Shown here in pieces: positions 51,213 through 62,651 of a DNA stretch of 64,000 nt; the stretch's first letter is position 1; the number at the start of each line of letters is the position of its first letter. Under the pieces are notes generated by a model. That model was not told the DNA's origin, did not search any database, and saw nothing but the letters and a program-made list of their open reading frames with translations. The stretch is from Maritimibacter sp. (GTDB taxonomy: Bacteria; Pseudomonadota; Alphaproteobacteria; Rhodobacterales; Rhodobacteraceae). A program made the position numbers and the translations under genes. The stretch covers positions 62,001 through 126,000 of the forward strand of contig NZNT01000030.1 in the NCBI GenBank assembly GCA_002695005.1. The letters are read 5' to 3'.

Positions 51213-52991
51213 TCAGTCTTTCGGCGGCTCGATCACCCGCAGCGACAGCTCCCGCAATTGCTCGTTCGCAGGCTCGGACGGGGCGCCCATCATCAGGTCT
51301 TCGGCACGCTGGTTCATCGGGAACATCATCACTTCGCGGATGTTGTCCTCGTCTGCCAGAAGCATCACGATCCGGTCGATGCCCGCGGCGCAGCCGCCGT
51401 GCGGTGGGGCGCCATACTGGAACGCGCGCGCGAGACCACCAAATCGTTTCTCGACCTCGTCCTGACCGTATCCGGCTTTCTCGAACACCTTGAACATCAC
51501 GTCCCGCTTGTGATTGCGGATCGCGCCCGAGATCAGCTCATAGCCGTTACACGCGAGGTCATACTGATAGCCAAGCACCGAGAGCGGGTCGCCGTCGAGG
51601 TCGTCGAGGTTCTGCGGCATCGAGAACGGGTTGTGCGAGAAGTCGATTTCGCCGGTCTCTTCGTCCGCTTCGTACATCGGGAAGTCCACGATCCAGGCGA
51701 AGGCGAAGCGATCCTGTTCGGTCAGTCCCAGCTCCTCGCCGATCACATCACGCGCCCGGCCCGCGACACGCTGGAACGCATCGGGCTTGCCACCAAGGAA
51801 GAACGCGGCGTCACCCACGCCGAGGCCCAGTTGCTCGCGGATCGCCTCGGTGCGTTCCGGCCCGATGTTCTTGGCCAGCGGTCCCGCGGCTTCCATCCCG
51901 TTGTCGCCATCACGCCAGAAGATGTACCCCATCCCCGGCAGGCCCTCTTTCTGGGCGAAGGCATTCATCCGGTCGCAGAACTTGCGCGACCCACCGGTCG
52001 GTGCGGGAATGGCGCGGATCTCGGTCCCGTCCTGCTCCAGCAGTTTCGCGAAAATTGCGAAGCCGGAACCCGCGAAATGCTCGGACACGACCTGCATCTT
52101 GATCGGGTTGCGCAGGTCCGGCTTGTCCGTGCCATACCACAGCGCGGCGTCGGCATAGGAGATTTGCGGCCACACCTCGTCCACCTTGCGGCCCTTGCCG
52201 AATTCCTCGAACACGCCCTGGATCACCGGCTGGATCGTGTCGAAGATGTCCTGCTGCTCGACGAAACTCATCTCGATGTCGAGCTGATAGAAATCCGTGG
52301 GCGACCGGTCGGCGCGCGGGTCCTCGTCGCGGAAGCAGGGCGCGATCTGGAAATACTTGTCGAAGCCCGACACCATGATGAGCTGCTTGAAGAGCTGCGG
52401 GGCCTGCGGCAGCGCATAGAACTTGCCGGGGTGGAGGCGCGACGGCACGAGAAAGTCGCGCGCGCCTTCGGGCGAGGAAGCCGTGATGATCGGCGTCTGG
52501 TATTCGCGGAAATTCTGGTCCCACATCCGCCGGCGCATGGAGGCGACAACGTCCGAGCGCAGCGTGATGTTCGACTGCATCTCTTCGCGACGCAGGTCGA
52601 GATAGCGATAGCGCAGGCGGGTTTCCTCGGGGTATTCCTGATCGCCGAACACCATGAGCGGGAGTTCGTCGGCGGCGCCCAGAACCTCCATGTCCTGTAT
52701 GAACACCTCGATTTCGCCCGTGGGCAGCTTGGGGTTCACGAGGCTCTCGTCGCGCGCCAGCACCTTGCCGTCTATGCGGATACAGTATTCCGAGCGCAGC
52801 TTCTCCACCTCGGCGAAAACCGGGCTGTCCTCGTCCGCGAGAATCTGGGTCACGCCGTAGTGATCGCGCAGGTCGATGAACAGCACGCCGCCGTGGTCGC
52901 GCACGCGATGGACCCAGCCGGACAGGCGGATGGTGTCGCCAACATCGGCCTTGGTGAGGTCGGCGCAGGTATGGCTGCGGTAGGCGTGCAT
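51213..52991 (-). CDS. aspS: Aspartyl-tRNA synthetase
   Basis: This 592-residue bacterial-type AspRS has an N-terminal OB anticodon-binding domain, a class II core with motif 2 ([20 protein letters not shown]), a GAD insertion and motif 3 ([20 protein letters not shown]), ending in the usual [17 protein letters not shown]. Motif 2 continues [12 protein letters not shown], where many bacteria have EFTQLD. The ATG has GAGGGA six bases upstream. Confidence 0.97.
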   Translation of the reverse strand: MHAYRSHTCADLTKADVGDTIRLSGWVHRVRDHGGVLFIDLRDHYGVTQILADEDSPVFAEVEKLRSEYCIRIDGKVLARDESLVNPKLPTGEIEVFIQDMEVLGAADELPLMVFGDQEYPEETRLRYRYLDLRREEMQSNITLRSDVVASMRRRMWDQNFREYQTPIITASSPEGARDFLVPSRLHPGKFYALPQAPQLFKQLIMVSGFDKYFQIAPCFRDEDPRADRSPTDFYQLDIEMSFVEQQDIFDTIQPVIQGVFEEFGKGRKVDEVWPQISYADAALWYGTDKPDLRNPIKMQVVSEHFAGSGFAIFAKLLEQDGTEIRAIPAPTGGSRKFCDRMNAFAQKEGLPGMGYIFWRDGDNGMEAAGPLAKNIGPERTEAIREQLGLGVGDAAFFLGGKPDAFQRVAGRARDVIGEELGLTEQDRFAFAWIVDFPMYEADEETGEIDFSHNPFSMPQNLDDLDGDPLSVLGYQYDLACNGYELISGAIRNHKRDVMFKVFEKAGYGQDEVEKRFGGLARAFQYGAPPHGGCAAGIDRIVMLLADEDNIREVMMFPMNQRAEDLMMGAPSEPANEQLRELSLRVIEPPKD

Positions 52992-53251
52992 GATGGTCCC
53001 TCGGGGCTCGTTTCAGTCCGGGTCGATACACCTTGCGAGGCCGGTGAAGTCAAGCCCGACAGGGGGTTTTGCGCCGGCGCGGGAACCATCGGTGCGCCAA
53101 GAACCTTTACAGAACGCAAGTTTTTGCCAAAAATATTCACTGTGAGGCGGCATTTAGGGTGAAAACCACTCTCCGACGCGGGGTCGCGGGGAGGAGCACA
53201 TAAGCGAATTGGGGAGCCGGCCGAAAGAGCCGGCCAATCAGGGAGCCTGAT

Positions 53252-54490
53252 ATGTGGACTGCATTGCTTGACATCATGCTGAAGCGGTTTCTCCGCCACG
53301 GCACGCTCAACATCACCTTGCCCGACGGCTCGACGCGCCGTTACGGGAGCGGATCGCCCGAAGCGCATGTGCGGCTCAGGGACGACAGAATCGTGCGCCA
53401 GCTCGTGCTGAACCCGGAACTCGCGGTGGGCGAGGGGTACATGGACGGGTCGATCGAGATCAACGATCTGCGCGAGTTCTTCGCCGTGGCGCTGCCCGGT
53501 GTTTACAAGGCAGAGCGGCCATGGTTCCAAAAGCCGCTGGACGTGACGAAACAGACGTTTCGTAAGCTCGGGATGGCCAACAACCCGTTCAGGTCGCGCT
53601 CGAACGTGGCGCATCATTATGACTTGTCGGGCGAGCTCTACGACCTGTTTCTCGACGTGGACAAGCAGTATTCCTGCGCCTACTTCGCGCAGCCCGACCT
53701 GACGCTGGACGAGGCCCAGGAGGCCAAGAAGCACCACATCGCCCACAAGCTGAACCTGAAGCCCGGGATGACCGTGCTCGACATCGGCTGTGGCTGGGGC
53801 GGCATGGCGCTGACCCTCGCCCGCCACTACGGCGTCAAGGTCGTGGGGGTGACGCTGTCCAGGGAACAGCACGCCATCGCCGTGAAGCGCGCCGAGGAGG
53901 CCGGTTTGTCCGATCAGTGCGATTTCCGGATGCAGGACTATCGCGACGTGACCGAAACCTTCGACCGGATCGTGTCGGTGGGCATGTTCGAGCACGTGGG
54001 CACGCCATATTACGAACAGTATTTCGGCAAGGTGAACGACCTCCTGACCGAGGACGGCCTCGCGCTCATCCACACCATCGGCCATGTCGGGCCGCCCAAC
54101 TATTCGGACCCGTGGATGGTGAAATACATCTTCCCGGGCGGCTATTCGCCCGCCTTGTCCGAGATGCAGGCGGCGGTCGACAAGCATTACCTCGTCACGC
54201 AGGACATCGAAGTGCTGCGCACGCATTACTCCAAGACACTGGGCCTGTGGCACGATCGCTTCATGGAAAAGGCGGACAAGGCGCGCGAGATCTATGACGA
54301 CCGCTTCGTGCGGATGTGGCGCTACTACCTCCTGTGCATGGAGGCCGCGTTTCGCGTCGGCTCGCTCCTCGTCTACCAGGTGCAGATCGGCAAGCATATG
54401 GAGGCCGCGCCGATCACGCGCGATTACCTCTATCCCTACGAGGGCGAGCGCCAGCGCAAGGATACGGCTTTCGCAAAGGCGGCGGAATAA
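53252..54490 (+). CDS. Cyclopropane-fatty-acyl-phospholipid synthase-like methyltransferase (copy 1)
   Basis: This 412-residue protein has the CFA-synthase layout: an N-terminal domain (ITLPDGSTRRYGSGSPEAHV, VGEGYMDGSIEINDL), then the SAM motif VLDIGCGWGGMALTLARHYG, VVGVTLSREQHAIA, VGMFEHVGTPYYEQYF and YIFPGGYSPALSEM. These enzymes transfer a methylene group from SAM to unsaturated lipid chains. GGGAG lies seven bases upstream. A close paralogue follows 42 bases later, so the two are probably one operon. Confidence 0.92.
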   Translation: MWTALLDIMLKRFLRHGTLNITLPDGSTRRYGSGSPEAHVRLRDDRIVRQLVLNPELAVGEGYMDGSIEINDLREFFAVALPGVYKAERPWFQKPLDVTKQTFRKLGMANNPFRSRSNVAHHYDLSGELYDLFLDVDKQYSCAYFAQPDLTLDEAQEAKKHHIAHKLNLKPGMTVLDIGCGWGGMALTLARHYGVKVVGVTLSREQHAIAVKRAEEAGLSDQCDFRMQDYRDVTETFDRIVSVGMFEHVGTPYYEQYFGKVNDLLTEDGLALIHTIGHVGPPNYSDPWMVKYIFPGGYSPALSEMQAAVDKHYLVTQDIEVLRTHYSKTLGLWHDRFMEKADKAREIYDDRFVRMWRYYLLCMEAAFRVGSLLVYQVQIGKHMEAAPITRDYLYPYEGERQRKDTAFAKAAE

Positions 54491-54532
54491 ACCTGACCTA
54501 TCCGCTTTCGCCTTTTGCAAACGAGGTTTAGA

Positions 54533-55765
54533 GTGCCGACGCTGACGGACAGCGACGGGACAAATTCTATGTTTGCAGGGACACTGAGGCGCATGGTGTC
54601 GCGCCTCGTGACGGATGGGGCACTGACAATTACGTGGCCGGACGGGTTGGAGCAACGCTACGGCGACGGCTCGGGCACACCCGTTCATCTGCGGATCACG
54701 GATCCGGGCCTGTTGGTTCGCCTGATGAAGAATCCAGAGCTCGCTTTGGGCGAAGGGTACATGGAGGGCGGGCTGACGGTCGATGACGACGACCTCACCG
54801 GCTTTCTCCGGCTCATCTCGCGCAATGTGCGCAAGAACGGATCGGGCCGCTTCTCGGCGGCAGCGGCAGGTGCGCGCACGGGGCTGCGCCGTATCGCGCA
54901 ACACAACCCGCTGGGAATCGCGAAACGAAACGTCGAGGTGCATTACGACCTGCCGGTGGACCTCTACGAGCTCTTTCTCGACGAAAATCTGCAATACACC
55001 TGCGGTTATTTCGACCGCCCGAACCTCGATCTCGATGCGGCGCAGCGGGCCAAGATGCACCACATCGGCAAGAAGCTCCTGATCGAGCCGGGGATGCGCG
55101 TTCTCGACATCGGCTGCGGCTGGGGCGGGTTGTCGGTGTATCTCGCCAAGACCTTCGGTGCGAAAATGACGGGTGTCACCTTGTCGAAAGAACAGCTCGC
55201 GGCAGCCCGCAAGCGCGCCGAGGACGCGGGTGTTTCCGACCTGTGCGACTTTCGCCTGATGGACTACCGCCATCTGGAAGAGACATTCGACCGTGTCGTC
55301 GTCGTTGGGATGATGGAGCACGTCGGCCAGCCGCAGTACCCGATCTTCATGAATCAGGTGTCCAGGGTGCTGGCGCCGGACGGTGTCGCGCTCGTCCACA
55401 CGATCGGGCGCACGACCCCGCCGGGCCAGACCTCGCCCTTCATCCATAAGTATATCTTCCCGGGCGGCTATATCCCCGCGATGTCAGAAGTGATGACCGA
55501 AGTTGAGAAGGTCGATCTTCTCCCCACCGATATCGAGGTCTGGCGTGACCACTACATCCGCACCATCCAGGCATGGAAAGCGCGGTTCGAGCTCAACGTG
55601 GACAAGGTCCGCGACATGTTCGACGAAAAATTCGTGCGCATGTGGCGCTATTATCTGACGGCCTCCGAGATGAGCTTTTCCGAGCTCGGGCTCGTGATCT
55701 ATCAATTCCAGCTTGCCCACGATCAGCACGCGGTCCCAACGAATCGCGAGTACCTTTACGCATGA
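54533..55765 (+). CDS. Cyclopropane-fatty-acyl-phospholipid synthase-like methyltransferase (copy 2)
   Basis: This 410-residue paralogue of the preceding protein matches throughout: ITWPDGLEQRYGDGSG, LGEGYMEGGLTVDDDDL, VLDIGCGWGGLSVYLAKTFG, VGMMEHVGQPQYPIFM and YIFPGGYIPAMSEVMTEVEK. The GTG at 54533 has GAGG seven bases upstream; a TTG at 54515 and an ATG at 54569 are alternatives. The stop overlaps the next start (ATGA), coupling it to a membrane glycosyltransferase gene. Confidence 0.92.
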   Translation: MPTLTDSDGTNSMFAGTLRRMVSRLVTDGALTITWPDGLEQRYGDGSGTPVHLRITDPGLLVRLMKNPELALGEGYMEGGLTVDDDDLTGFLRLISRNVRKNGSGRFSAAAAGARTGLRRIAQHNPLGIAKRNVEVHYDLPVDLYELFLDENLQYTCGYFDRPNLDLDAAQRAKMHHIGKKLLIEPGMRVLDIGCGWGGLSVYLAKTFGAKMTGVTLSKEQLAAARKRAEDAGVSDLCDFRLMDYRHLEETFDRVVVVGMMEHVGQPQYPIFMNQVSRVLAPDGVALVHTIGRTTPPGQTSPFIHKYIFPGGYIPAMSEVMTEVEKVDLLPTDIEVWRDHYIRTIQAWKARFELNVDKVRDMFDEKFVRMWRYYLTASEMSFSELGLVIYQFQLAHDQHAVPTNREYLYA

Positions 55766-57003
55766 GCCGCGAAACCCTGATCACCGTGCTTGTCGCTGGG
55801 GTCTGGGCCGTTGCCATCGTCTTTCTGAACTGGGGGTCGTGGAAGATCGACCTTTCAGCGATCTACTACGCCGCGCGTTCCTTCGGGACCGGCGACTTCG
55901 CGAATGTGTACGCCTCGGGCGGGGCGCCGTTCCTGCCGGACCCGCCATCGGCATGGCAGGATTGGGCGCACTCCGAAGGGTTCACCGGCCCGGCATTTAC
56001 CCCGTTCCTCTACCCGCCGCTCTGGGCCGCGGCGCTCGCGCCCGTCGCGACCGCCATTCCGGCGCAGACATTCTTTAACGCGGTGCTGGTGATCAACGCC
56101 GCCGCGACCGTCTGGATGATTTGGCTCACATGGCGGCTGATGCGTCCGATCCAGATCGGCCCGGTCGGTTGGGTGGTGATCAGCTTCGCCCTGATGTTGG
56201 TGACGGCGCCGGGATACATGTCCTTCTGGTTCGGTCAGCCGCAGGTGATCGTCGCCGCCTTCACGCTGGCTGCGGTCGTGGCCCTCGCAGACCGGCGCGA
56301 CATTCTGGCGGGCGGCTGCCTCGCGCTCGCGGCGGCGATCAAGTTGACGCCGGCGCTCATCGTCCTGATTTTCGCAATGGAACGGCGCTGGACTGCGCTC
56401 GCCGCCTTTGTGGCCACCGGCGCGGTGCTCGCGCTCGCCTCACTCGGTGCGGCTGGCTGGCCTCTCCACGCCGAGCTTCTGGCCAAGCTTGCAGCCATCG
56501 AGAACCAGATTCTCGTCAGCCCGATCAACGTGAGCCTTGAGCAGGCATTCTACTACCTTCAGTCCTTCGCCAACGGCACCGGAGACCTTTCGGCCCGACC
56601 CCACATGGTCGGGGGTGAGGATTGGATCAGCTGGACAGTCCGCGGGTTCCTCGCCGCCGGCGTCGTGGCACTTTGGTGGGGTACACGCAATCTGGCACTG
56701 CGGCTGAGGCTCTGGACCCGCTTGATGGGCCTCGCGCTCCTGACGACGCTGGCCTCGCCTCTGGGTTGGGTCCACTACCTGATCCTGCCGCTCATCCTGC
56801 TCCCCGGCCTGATTGAAGTGCTGCTGCGCCGCGCCGCGCTGGGCGCTATCCTCTTCATCGCGCTGCCCCTGAGCCTGCCCGCCCTCGTCATTGCCGGAGA
56901 CACCCGCGGCACGGGCCTCCTTCCCGTCGCGCTGAACACCGGGGCGGCACTTATCATGCTCGCCCTCGTCGTGGTCGCGGCCCGGCGCGAGGCGAACCCG
57001 TAG
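55762..57003 (+). CDS. GT87-family (DUF2029) membrane glycosyltransferase-like protein
   Basis: This 413-residue protein has about ten to twelve membrane helices and the DUF2029/GT87 pattern, with a periplasmic catalytic-type first loop (WKIDLSAIYYAARSFGTGDF with the Asp) and FLYPPLWAAALAPVATAIPA, later SFWFGQPQVIVAAFTLA and LTPALIVLIFAMERRW. GT87 enzymes are polyprenyl-phosphate-sugar-dependent mannosyl- or arabinosyltransferases in actinobacteria; the substrate here is unknown. It is translationally coupled to the second CFA-like gene, suggesting a shared lipid substrate or membrane role. Confidence 0.85.
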   Translation: MSRETLITVLVAGVWAVAIVFLNWGSWKIDLSAIYYAARSFGTGDFANVYASGGAPFLPDPPSAWQDWAHSEGFTGPAFTPFLYPPLWAAALAPVATAIPAQTFFNAVLVINAAATVWMIWLTWRLMRPIQIGPVGWVVISFALMLVTAPGYMSFWFGQPQVIVAAFTLAAVVALADRRDILAGGCLALAAAIKLTPALIVLIFAMERRWTALAAFVATGAVLALASLGAAGWPLHAELLAKLAAIENQILVSPINVSLEQAFYYLQSFANGTGDLSARPHMVGGEDWISWTVRGFLAAGVVALWWGTRNLALRLRLWTRLMGLALLTTLASPLGWVHYLILPLILLPGLIEVLLRRAALGAILFIALPLSLPALVIAGDTRGTGLLPVALNTGAALIMLALVVVAARREANP

Positions 57004-57108
57004 TGATTTTCGGCGCACCCCCTTGCTCCCCGCCGCGCCACGTCTATAACCCACGAGAATTTGCGGACCGGAGCCCCGGTGCCGCGGGCCTGGTCAGAGG
57101 GTGACGAC

Positions 57109-60100
57109 ATGCCGAAGAGAACCGACATCCAGTCCATCATGATCATCGGCGCAGGGCCAATCATCATCGGGCAAGCCTGCGAATTCGACTACTCCGGCGC
57201 ACAGGCCTGCAAGGCGCTGCGCGAAGAGGGCTACCGCGTCATCCTCGTCAACTCGAACCCGGCGACGATCATGACCGACCCCGGTCTGGCCGACGCCACC
57301 TATATCGAGCCGATCACGCCCGAGATCGTCGCCAAGATCATCGCCAAAGAAAAGCCCGACGCGCTTCTGCCCACGATGGGCGGACAGACCGGCCTCAACA
57401 CCGCACTGGCACTCGCCGACATGGGCGTGCTGGAGGAACACGGTGTCGAGTTGATCGGCGCCAAGCGCGAAGCCATTGAAATGGCAGAGGACCGGAAGCT
57501 CTTCCGCGAAGCGATGGACCGTCTGGGCATCGAGAACCCGCGCGCCACCATCGTCACCGCACCCAAGAAAGCGGATGGCAAGGCCGACCTTGAAAAGGGC
57601 GTGCAGATCGCGCTCGAAACGCTCGAGGACATCGGCCTCCCCGCCATCATCCGCCCGGCCTTCACGCTCGGCGGCACCGGGGGCGGCATCGCCTATAACC
57701 GCGAAGAATACATCTATTACTGCCGCTCCGGCATGGACGCCTCGCCCGTGAACCAGATCCTCGTCGACGAGTCGCTTCTGGGCTGGAAAGAGTTCGAGAT
57801 GGAGGTCGTGCGCGACAAGGCCGACAACGCCATCATCGTCTGCGCCATCGAGAACGTGGACCCGATGGGCGTCCACACCGGCGATTCGATCACCGTGGCC
57901 CCGGCGCTGACGCTGACCGACAAGGAATACCAACTGATGCGCACGCACTCGATCAATGTGCTGCGCGAGATCGGGGTGGAAACCGGCGGCTCCAACGTCC
58001 AGTGGGCGGTGAACCCCGACAGCGGCCGCATGGTCGTGATCGAGATGAACCCGCGCGTGTCGCGCTCTTCGGCGCTCGCGTCCAAGGCGACGGGCTTCCC
58101 CATCGCAAAGATCGCCGCGAAACTGGCCGTTGGCTACACGCTCGACGAGCTGGACAACGACATCACCAAGGTCACGCCGGCGTCGTTCGAGCCGACCATC
58201 GACTACGTCGTCACCAAGATCCCGAAATTCGCCTTCGAGAAATTCCCGGGGTCCGAGCCGAACCTGACCACCGCCATGAAGTCGGTGGGTGAGGCGATGG
58301 CGATAGGCCGTACCATCCACGAGTCGCTGCAAAAGGCGCTGGCGTCGATGGAATCCGGCCTGACCGGCTTCGACGAGGTCATGATCGAAGGCGCACCGGA
58401 TACCGCCGCCGTGATCGCGGCCCTCTCGAAAAAGACTCCCGACCGGATGCGCACCATCGCGCAGGCGATGCGTCATGGCCTGTCGGATGATGAGATTTTC
58501 GGCGTCACCCAATTCGACCCCTGGTTCCTCGCCCGCATCCGCGAGATCGTGGATGCCGAGGAGCGCGTGCGCCATGACGGCCTGCCCGTGTCCGAAGAGG
58601 GGCTGCGGGAGCTGAAGATGATGGGCTTCACCGACGCCCGCCTTGCCACGCTCACCGGGCGCGACGAAGGACAGGTGCGCCGCGCGCGTCAGAATCTCGG
58701 CGTAAACGCCGTGTTCAAGCGGATCGACACCTGTGCGGCCGAATTCGAAGCGCAGACTCCCTATATGTATTCGACCTACGAAGCCCCGATGATGGGCGAG
58801 GTGGAATGCGAGGCGCGGCCCTCGGACCGCAAGAAGGTCGTCATCCTTGGTGGCGGTCCGAACCGGATCGGGCAGGGGATCGAGTTCGATTACTGCTGCT
58901 GCCACGCCTGTTTCAGCCTGACCGACGCCGGCTACGAAACCATCATGATCAACTGCAACCCCGAGACGGTATCGACCGACTATGATACGTCCGACCGGTT
59001 GTATTTCGAGCCGCTCACTTTCGAACACGTCATGGAAGTCCTGCGCGTGGAGCAGGATGCGGGCACGCTGCACGGCGTGATCGTGCAGTTCGGCGGTCAG
59101 ACGCCCCTGAAACTCGCCAATGACCTTGAGGCAGCAGGCATCCCGATTCTCGGCACCTCGCCCGACGCGATCGACCTTGCCGAAGACCGGGAACGGTTCC
59201 AGGATCTCGTGAACCGTCTCGGCCTCAAGCAGCCGAACAATGGAATCGCACATTCGGACGAAGAAGCGCTTGAGATTGCCGACAGCATCGGCTTCCCGCT
59301 GGTCATCCGCCCCTCCTATGTTCTCGGTGGGCGCGCGATGGAGATCGTGCGCGACATGGACGGGCTCAAACGCTACATCCGCGACGCCGTCGTGGTGTCG
59401 GGCGACAGCCCGGTTCTTCTCGACAGCTACCTGTCGGGCGCGGTCGAGATCGACGTGGATGCGCTCTGCGACGGGACGACGGTCCACGTCGCGGGCATCA
59501 TGCAGCATATCGAAGAGGCGGGCGTCCACTCCGGCGACAGTGCCTGTTCGCTCCCGCCCTATTCGCTTCCGATGGACATCATCGACGAGCTGAAACGCCA
59601 GTCCGAAGCGATCGCGCTCGAATTGGGCGTCGTCGGCCTCATGAATGTGCAGTTCGCGGTGAAGGAAGGCGACATCTACCTCATCGAAGTGAACCCGCGC
59701 GCCTCGCGCACGGTGCCCTTCGTGGCCAAGGCCGTGAATTCCCCTATCGCCTCCATCGCCGCGCGGGTCATGGCTGGCGAGACGCTCGACAAGTTCGACC
59801 TCGTGGACCCGCTGATCGACAAGTTCGCGGTGAAAGAGGCGGTCCTGCCCTTCGCCCGCTTCCCCGGCGTCGACACGCTGCTTGGCCCGGAAATGCGCTC
59901 CACCGGCGAAGTCATGGGATCGGACAAGAGCTTCGCCCGTGCCTTCCTCAAGGCACAGCTCGGCGCGGGAACGATGCTGCCCACCGAAGGCACCGTGTTC
60001 TTTTCGATCCGCGATACCGACAAGACCGACCAGATGGCCGAAACCGCCCAGATCCTCAAGGACATGGGGTTTACCATCATGGCGACGAGCGGCACGGCCA

Positions 60101-60378
60101 AATTCCTGAACGGCGCTGGAATCGAGACCGAGGTGGTGCGCAAGCAGTACGAAGGTGGCCGGACAATCGTGGACATCATGAAGGACGGACTCGTCCATCT
60201 CGTGATGAACACCACCGAAGGCGCGCAGGCGGTCGAGGACAGCCGGACGATGCGTTCGGTCGCGCTCTACGACAAGATCCCGTACTTCACCACGGCTGCC
60301 GCCAGCCACGCCGCCGCGCGGGCCATGCAGTCGCGGCTCGAAGGCGAGCTTGAAGTCACATCGCTTCAGGACGCGTAA
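57109..60378 (+). CDS. carB: Carbamoyl-phosphate synthase large subunit
   Basis: This 1089-residue protein has the two homologous ATP-grasp halves. The first begins [20 protein letters not shown] and has [11 protein letters not shown]; the second begins [20 protein letters not shown] and has [11 protein letters not shown]. The C-terminal regulatory MGS-like domain (from about residue 945, including [19 protein letters not shown]) is complete. It makes carbamoyl phosphate for arginine and pyrimidines. The ATG at 57109 has AGAGGG seven bases upstream. The small subunit gene is not in the window. Confidence 0.98.
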   Translation: MPKRTDIQSIMIIGAGPIIIGQACEFDYSGAQACKALREEGYRVILVNSNPATIMTDPGLADATYIEPITPEIVAKIIAKEKPDALLPTMGGQTGLNTALALADMGVLEEHGVELIGAKREAIEMAEDRKLFREAMDRLGIENPRATIVTAPKKADGKADLEKGVQIALETLEDIGLPAIIRPAFTLGGTGGGIAYNREEYIYYCRSGMDASPVNQILVDESLLGWKEFEMEVVRDKADNAIIVCAIENVDPMGVHTGDSITVAPALTLTDKEYQLMRTHSINVLREIGVETGGSNVQWAVNPDSGRMVVIEMNPRVSRSSALASKATGFPIAKIAAKLAVGYTLDELDNDITKVTPASFEPTIDYVVTKIPKFAFEKFPGSEPNLTTAMKSVGEAMAIGRTIHESLQKALASMESGLTGFDEVMIEGAPDTAAVIAALSKKTPDRMRTIAQAMRHGLSDDEIFGVTQFDPWFLARIREIVDAEERVRHDGLPVSEEGLRELKMMGFTDARLATLTGRDEGQVRRARQNLGVNAVFKRIDTCAAEFEAQTPYMYSTYEAPMMGEVECEARPSDRKKVVILGGGPNRIGQGIEFDYCCCHACFSLTDAGYETIMINCNPETVSTDYDTSDRLYFEPLTFEHVMEVLRVEQDAGTLHGVIVQFGGQTPLKLANDLEAAGIPILGTSPDAIDLAEDRERFQDLVNRLGLKQPNNGIAHSDEEALEIADSIGFPLVIRPSYVLGGRAMEIVRDMDGLKRYIRDAVVVSGDSPVLLDSYLSGAVEIDVDALCDGTTVHVAGIMQHIEEAGVHSGDSACSLPPYSLPMDIIDELKRQSEAIALELGVVGLMNVQFAVKEGDIYLIEVNPRASRTVPFVAKAVNSPIASIAARVMAGETLDKFDLVDPLIDKFAVKEAVLPFARFPGVDTLLGPEMRSTGEVMGSDKSFARAFLKAQLGAGTMLPTEGTVFFSIRDTDKTDQMAETAQILKDMGFTIMATSGTAKFLNGAGIETEVVRKQYEGGRTIVDIMKDGLVHLVMNTTEGAQAVEDSRTMRSVALYDKIPYFTTAAASHAAARAMQSRLEGELEVTSLQDA

Positions 60379-60485
60379 ACCCGGACGCCTCCGCGGAATG
60401 TCGCGCTTTGCAGCGGGCATGTCGTGGACTGAATGTGCCCGGACGAGGGAAAGACTAGGCTGATCCCAGCGCAACAGGGGTCAGC

Positions 60486-61889
60486 ATGTTCATCTCGGTC
60501 TTCGACATCTTCAAACTCGGCATCGGCCCCTCATCCTCGCACACGATGGGGCCGATGGTCGCCGCCGCCCGGTTCCTCGACGCGCTCAGGCATAACGAGC
60601 GGATTCCGGGCGCGGGCGATATGGCCGGAGTGAGCGTATCGTTGCACGGCTCGCTGGCATGGACCGGCAAAGGGCACCACACAGACCGCGCCGTGATCCT
60701 CGGTTTGCTCGGCGAGCTGCCCGAGACGATGGACCCGGAGCGCGGAGATGCACTTATCGCGAAGCTCAAAGCGTCCGGACGGCTCGACCCCGAGGGGCTG
60801 CCGCCGCTGGCCTTCAACCCGGAAACAGATCTCCACTTCGACTTCGGCCCGCCGCTTGAACAGCACGCGAACGGGATGGTGTTCCGCGCGGTGGATGGGG
60901 CCGGGAACCCCTATCTCACGATCTCCTATTTCTCGGTCGGCGGCGGCTTTGTCGTGACGGAAGCGGAACTGACCGCCGAACAGGGCACGAGCCTGTCTGA
61001 CCAGAAACGCGCGCTCGGCTATCCCTATCCCTTCGGCTCGGCGGAACAGATGCTGGCAATGGGCAAGCGCGCCGGCCTGACAATCGCACAGATGAAACGC
61101 GCTAACGAGGAGGCACATGGCGAAGACGGCCTCGACGCTGGCCTCGACGGGCTGGCCGACGCGATGATGGACTGCATCGACCGGGGCTTTACGCAGGAGG
61201 GCACACTGCCCGGCGGGCTGAACGTGAAGCGCCGGGCGAAGAAACTACACGACGACCTGACCGCGCAGCGCTATTCCAACCGCAACGCGCCGCATGTGGT
61301 GAATGACTGGATCTCGGCCTACGCGATGGCGGTGAACGAGGAGAACGCCGCAGGGGGCCGGGTCGTCACGTCGCCCACCAACGGGGCGGCAGGGACGCTC
61401 CCGGCCGTCCTGCGATACTGGCGCGATCACATGGCCGACGAGGTGACGGATGAGAAGCGGCGAGATTTCCTGCTGACCGCCGCCGCCATCGGTGGGCTGA
61501 TCAAGGCCAATGCGTCGATCTCAGGGGCCGAAGTTGGCTGTCAGGGCGAAGTCGGATCGGCCGCGGCAATGGCCGCCGCCGGGCTCTGCGCCGCGTTGGG
61601 CGGGGCCAACGAACAGGTTGAAAACGCAGCCGAAATTGCGCTGGAGCATCATCTTGGCATGACCTGCGACCCGGCAAAGGGCCTTGTGCAGGTGCCGTGC
61701 ATCGAACGCAACGCAATGGGGGCGATCAAGGCGGTGTCGGCGGCCTCGCTCGCGCTGCGCTCGGACGGGGAGCACATCCTGCCGCTCGACAACTGCATCC
61801 GCGTGATGCTCCAGACGGGCCGTGACATGGATTCACGTTACAAGGAGACCTCGCAGGGCGGGATCGCGGTCAACCTGCCGGAGTGCTGA
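60486..61889 (+). CDS. sdaA: L-serine ammonia-lyase (iron-sulfur type)
   Basis: This 467-residue single-chain L-serine dehydratase has [20 protein letters not shown] at the N-terminus (beta domain) and, in the alpha domain, the three cluster-ligand Cys in [34 protein letters not shown] and [15 protein letters not shown]. It deaminates serine to pyruvate. It is monocistronic between carB and the sulfotransferases. Confidence 0.96.
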   Translation: MFISVFDIFKLGIGPSSSHTMGPMVAAARFLDALRHNERIPGAGDMAGVSVSLHGSLAWTGKGHHTDRAVILGLLGELPETMDPERGDALIAKLKASGRLDPEGLPPLAFNPETDLHFDFGPPLEQHANGMVFRAVDGAGNPYLTISYFSVGGGFVVTEAELTAEQGTSLSDQKRALGYPYPFGSAEQMLAMGKRAGLTIAQMKRANEEAHGEDGLDAGLDGLADAMMDCIDRGFTQEGTLPGGLNVKRRAKKLHDDLTAQRYSNRNAPHVVNDWISAYAMAVNEENAAGGRVVTSPTNGAAGTLPAVLRYWRDHMADEVTDEKRRDFLLTAAAIGGLIKANASISGAEVGCQGEVGSAAAMAAAGLCAALGGANEQVENAAEIALEHHLGMTCDPAKGLVQVPCIERNAMGAIKAVSAASLALRSDGEHILPLDNCIRVMLQTGRDMDSRYKETSQGGIAVNLPEC

Positions 61890-61902
61890 TGAGCTGCGTC
61901 GG

Positions 61903-62532
61903 TCAGGCGGCGGCGAGGAAGCCAGAAAAGGCGGCGTAATCCGGCGCGGCCTCATTGCGGATGATCGCGCGGGTCTCCGGCTTGAGATCGCCCAGATTCA
62001 GCGGTTCGCCTCGAGACGTCTCTCTCACGATCACGGTGCGACCGGTCATGCCCGACACCTCGGCGCATAGTTCCTCCAGCCGGCCCGCGTCATAGACCCT
62101 GTCGTAGACGTCCAGACTCGGCCCCGTGAACACCATTTGCTTCATGGCGTGATGCTTGATCGCGAAAACGGCGGCGCGGTAACGGTCGAGGTTCTGGAAA
62201 AAGAAATCCGGGTCGGGCCGTGTCGGCAGGTTGATCCGGCCACGCTGCACGTCTCCCGCATAAGCCAGAACGTCACGCTCCACGATTAGGTCGGTATAGA
62301 CCGCAAGCAGCCGCTCGATCGGATCGCGAATGACGGTGAAGCGCCAGAAATCCGCGGTGCGGGAAAAGGCGTCCGGATTGAACCGACGCGTCGGCATCCG
62401 GTTATGGACCCAGGCCGCGTCATCCGCATCCGGCGTGTCCTCGCGCAATGCCGCAAGCGCCGTCTTGAGCGCCGTGCTGCCCGCCTTGGGCACCGGCACA
62501 TAGGCCAGTTCAAACTCCTCGAATTCCACCAT
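61903..62532 (-). CDS. Sulfotransferase family protein (tandem copy 1)
   Basis: This 209-residue cytoplasmic sulfotransferase-2-like protein has the 5'-phosphosulfate loop YVPVPKAGSTALKTALAAL and the 3'-phosphate segment RFTVIRDPIERLLAVYTDL, followed by DPDFFFQNLDRYR. The acceptor is unknown; such proteins sulfate glycans or lipids. The ATG at 62532 has GAGGGG about eight bases upstream. The open frame continues upstream to 63108 only as an overlap of the next gene in another frame. Confidence 0.88.
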   Translation of the reverse strand: MVEFEEFELAYVPVPKAGSTALKTALAALREDTPDADDAAWVHNRMPTRRFNPDAFSRTADFWRFTVIRDPIERLLAVYTDLIVERDVLAYAGDVQRGRINLPTRPDPDFFFQNLDRYRAAVFAIKHHAMKQMVFTGPSLDVYDRVYDAGRLEELCAEVSGMTGRTVIVRETSRGEPLNLGDLKPETRAIIRNEAAPDYAAFSGFLAAA

Positions 62533-62651
62533 GGGTTCGCCCCTCTGCGATAACTTGCTGCAAGAATGACGAGGGTTTGAGGCGCCGATGCGGCGCAATT
62601 TGTGAAAATTGGGGGAATTGTGCAGGCATGTGAAACGACCTCCCCGGCGGC

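Noticed and set aside
57094-60474. Very long antisense open frame (over 1100 codons) opposite carB
   Set aside because: High GC at third codon positions of carB removes stops from the opposite strand. The translated sequence is Arg/His/Asp-rich with no domain, while the sense protein is a complete CarB.
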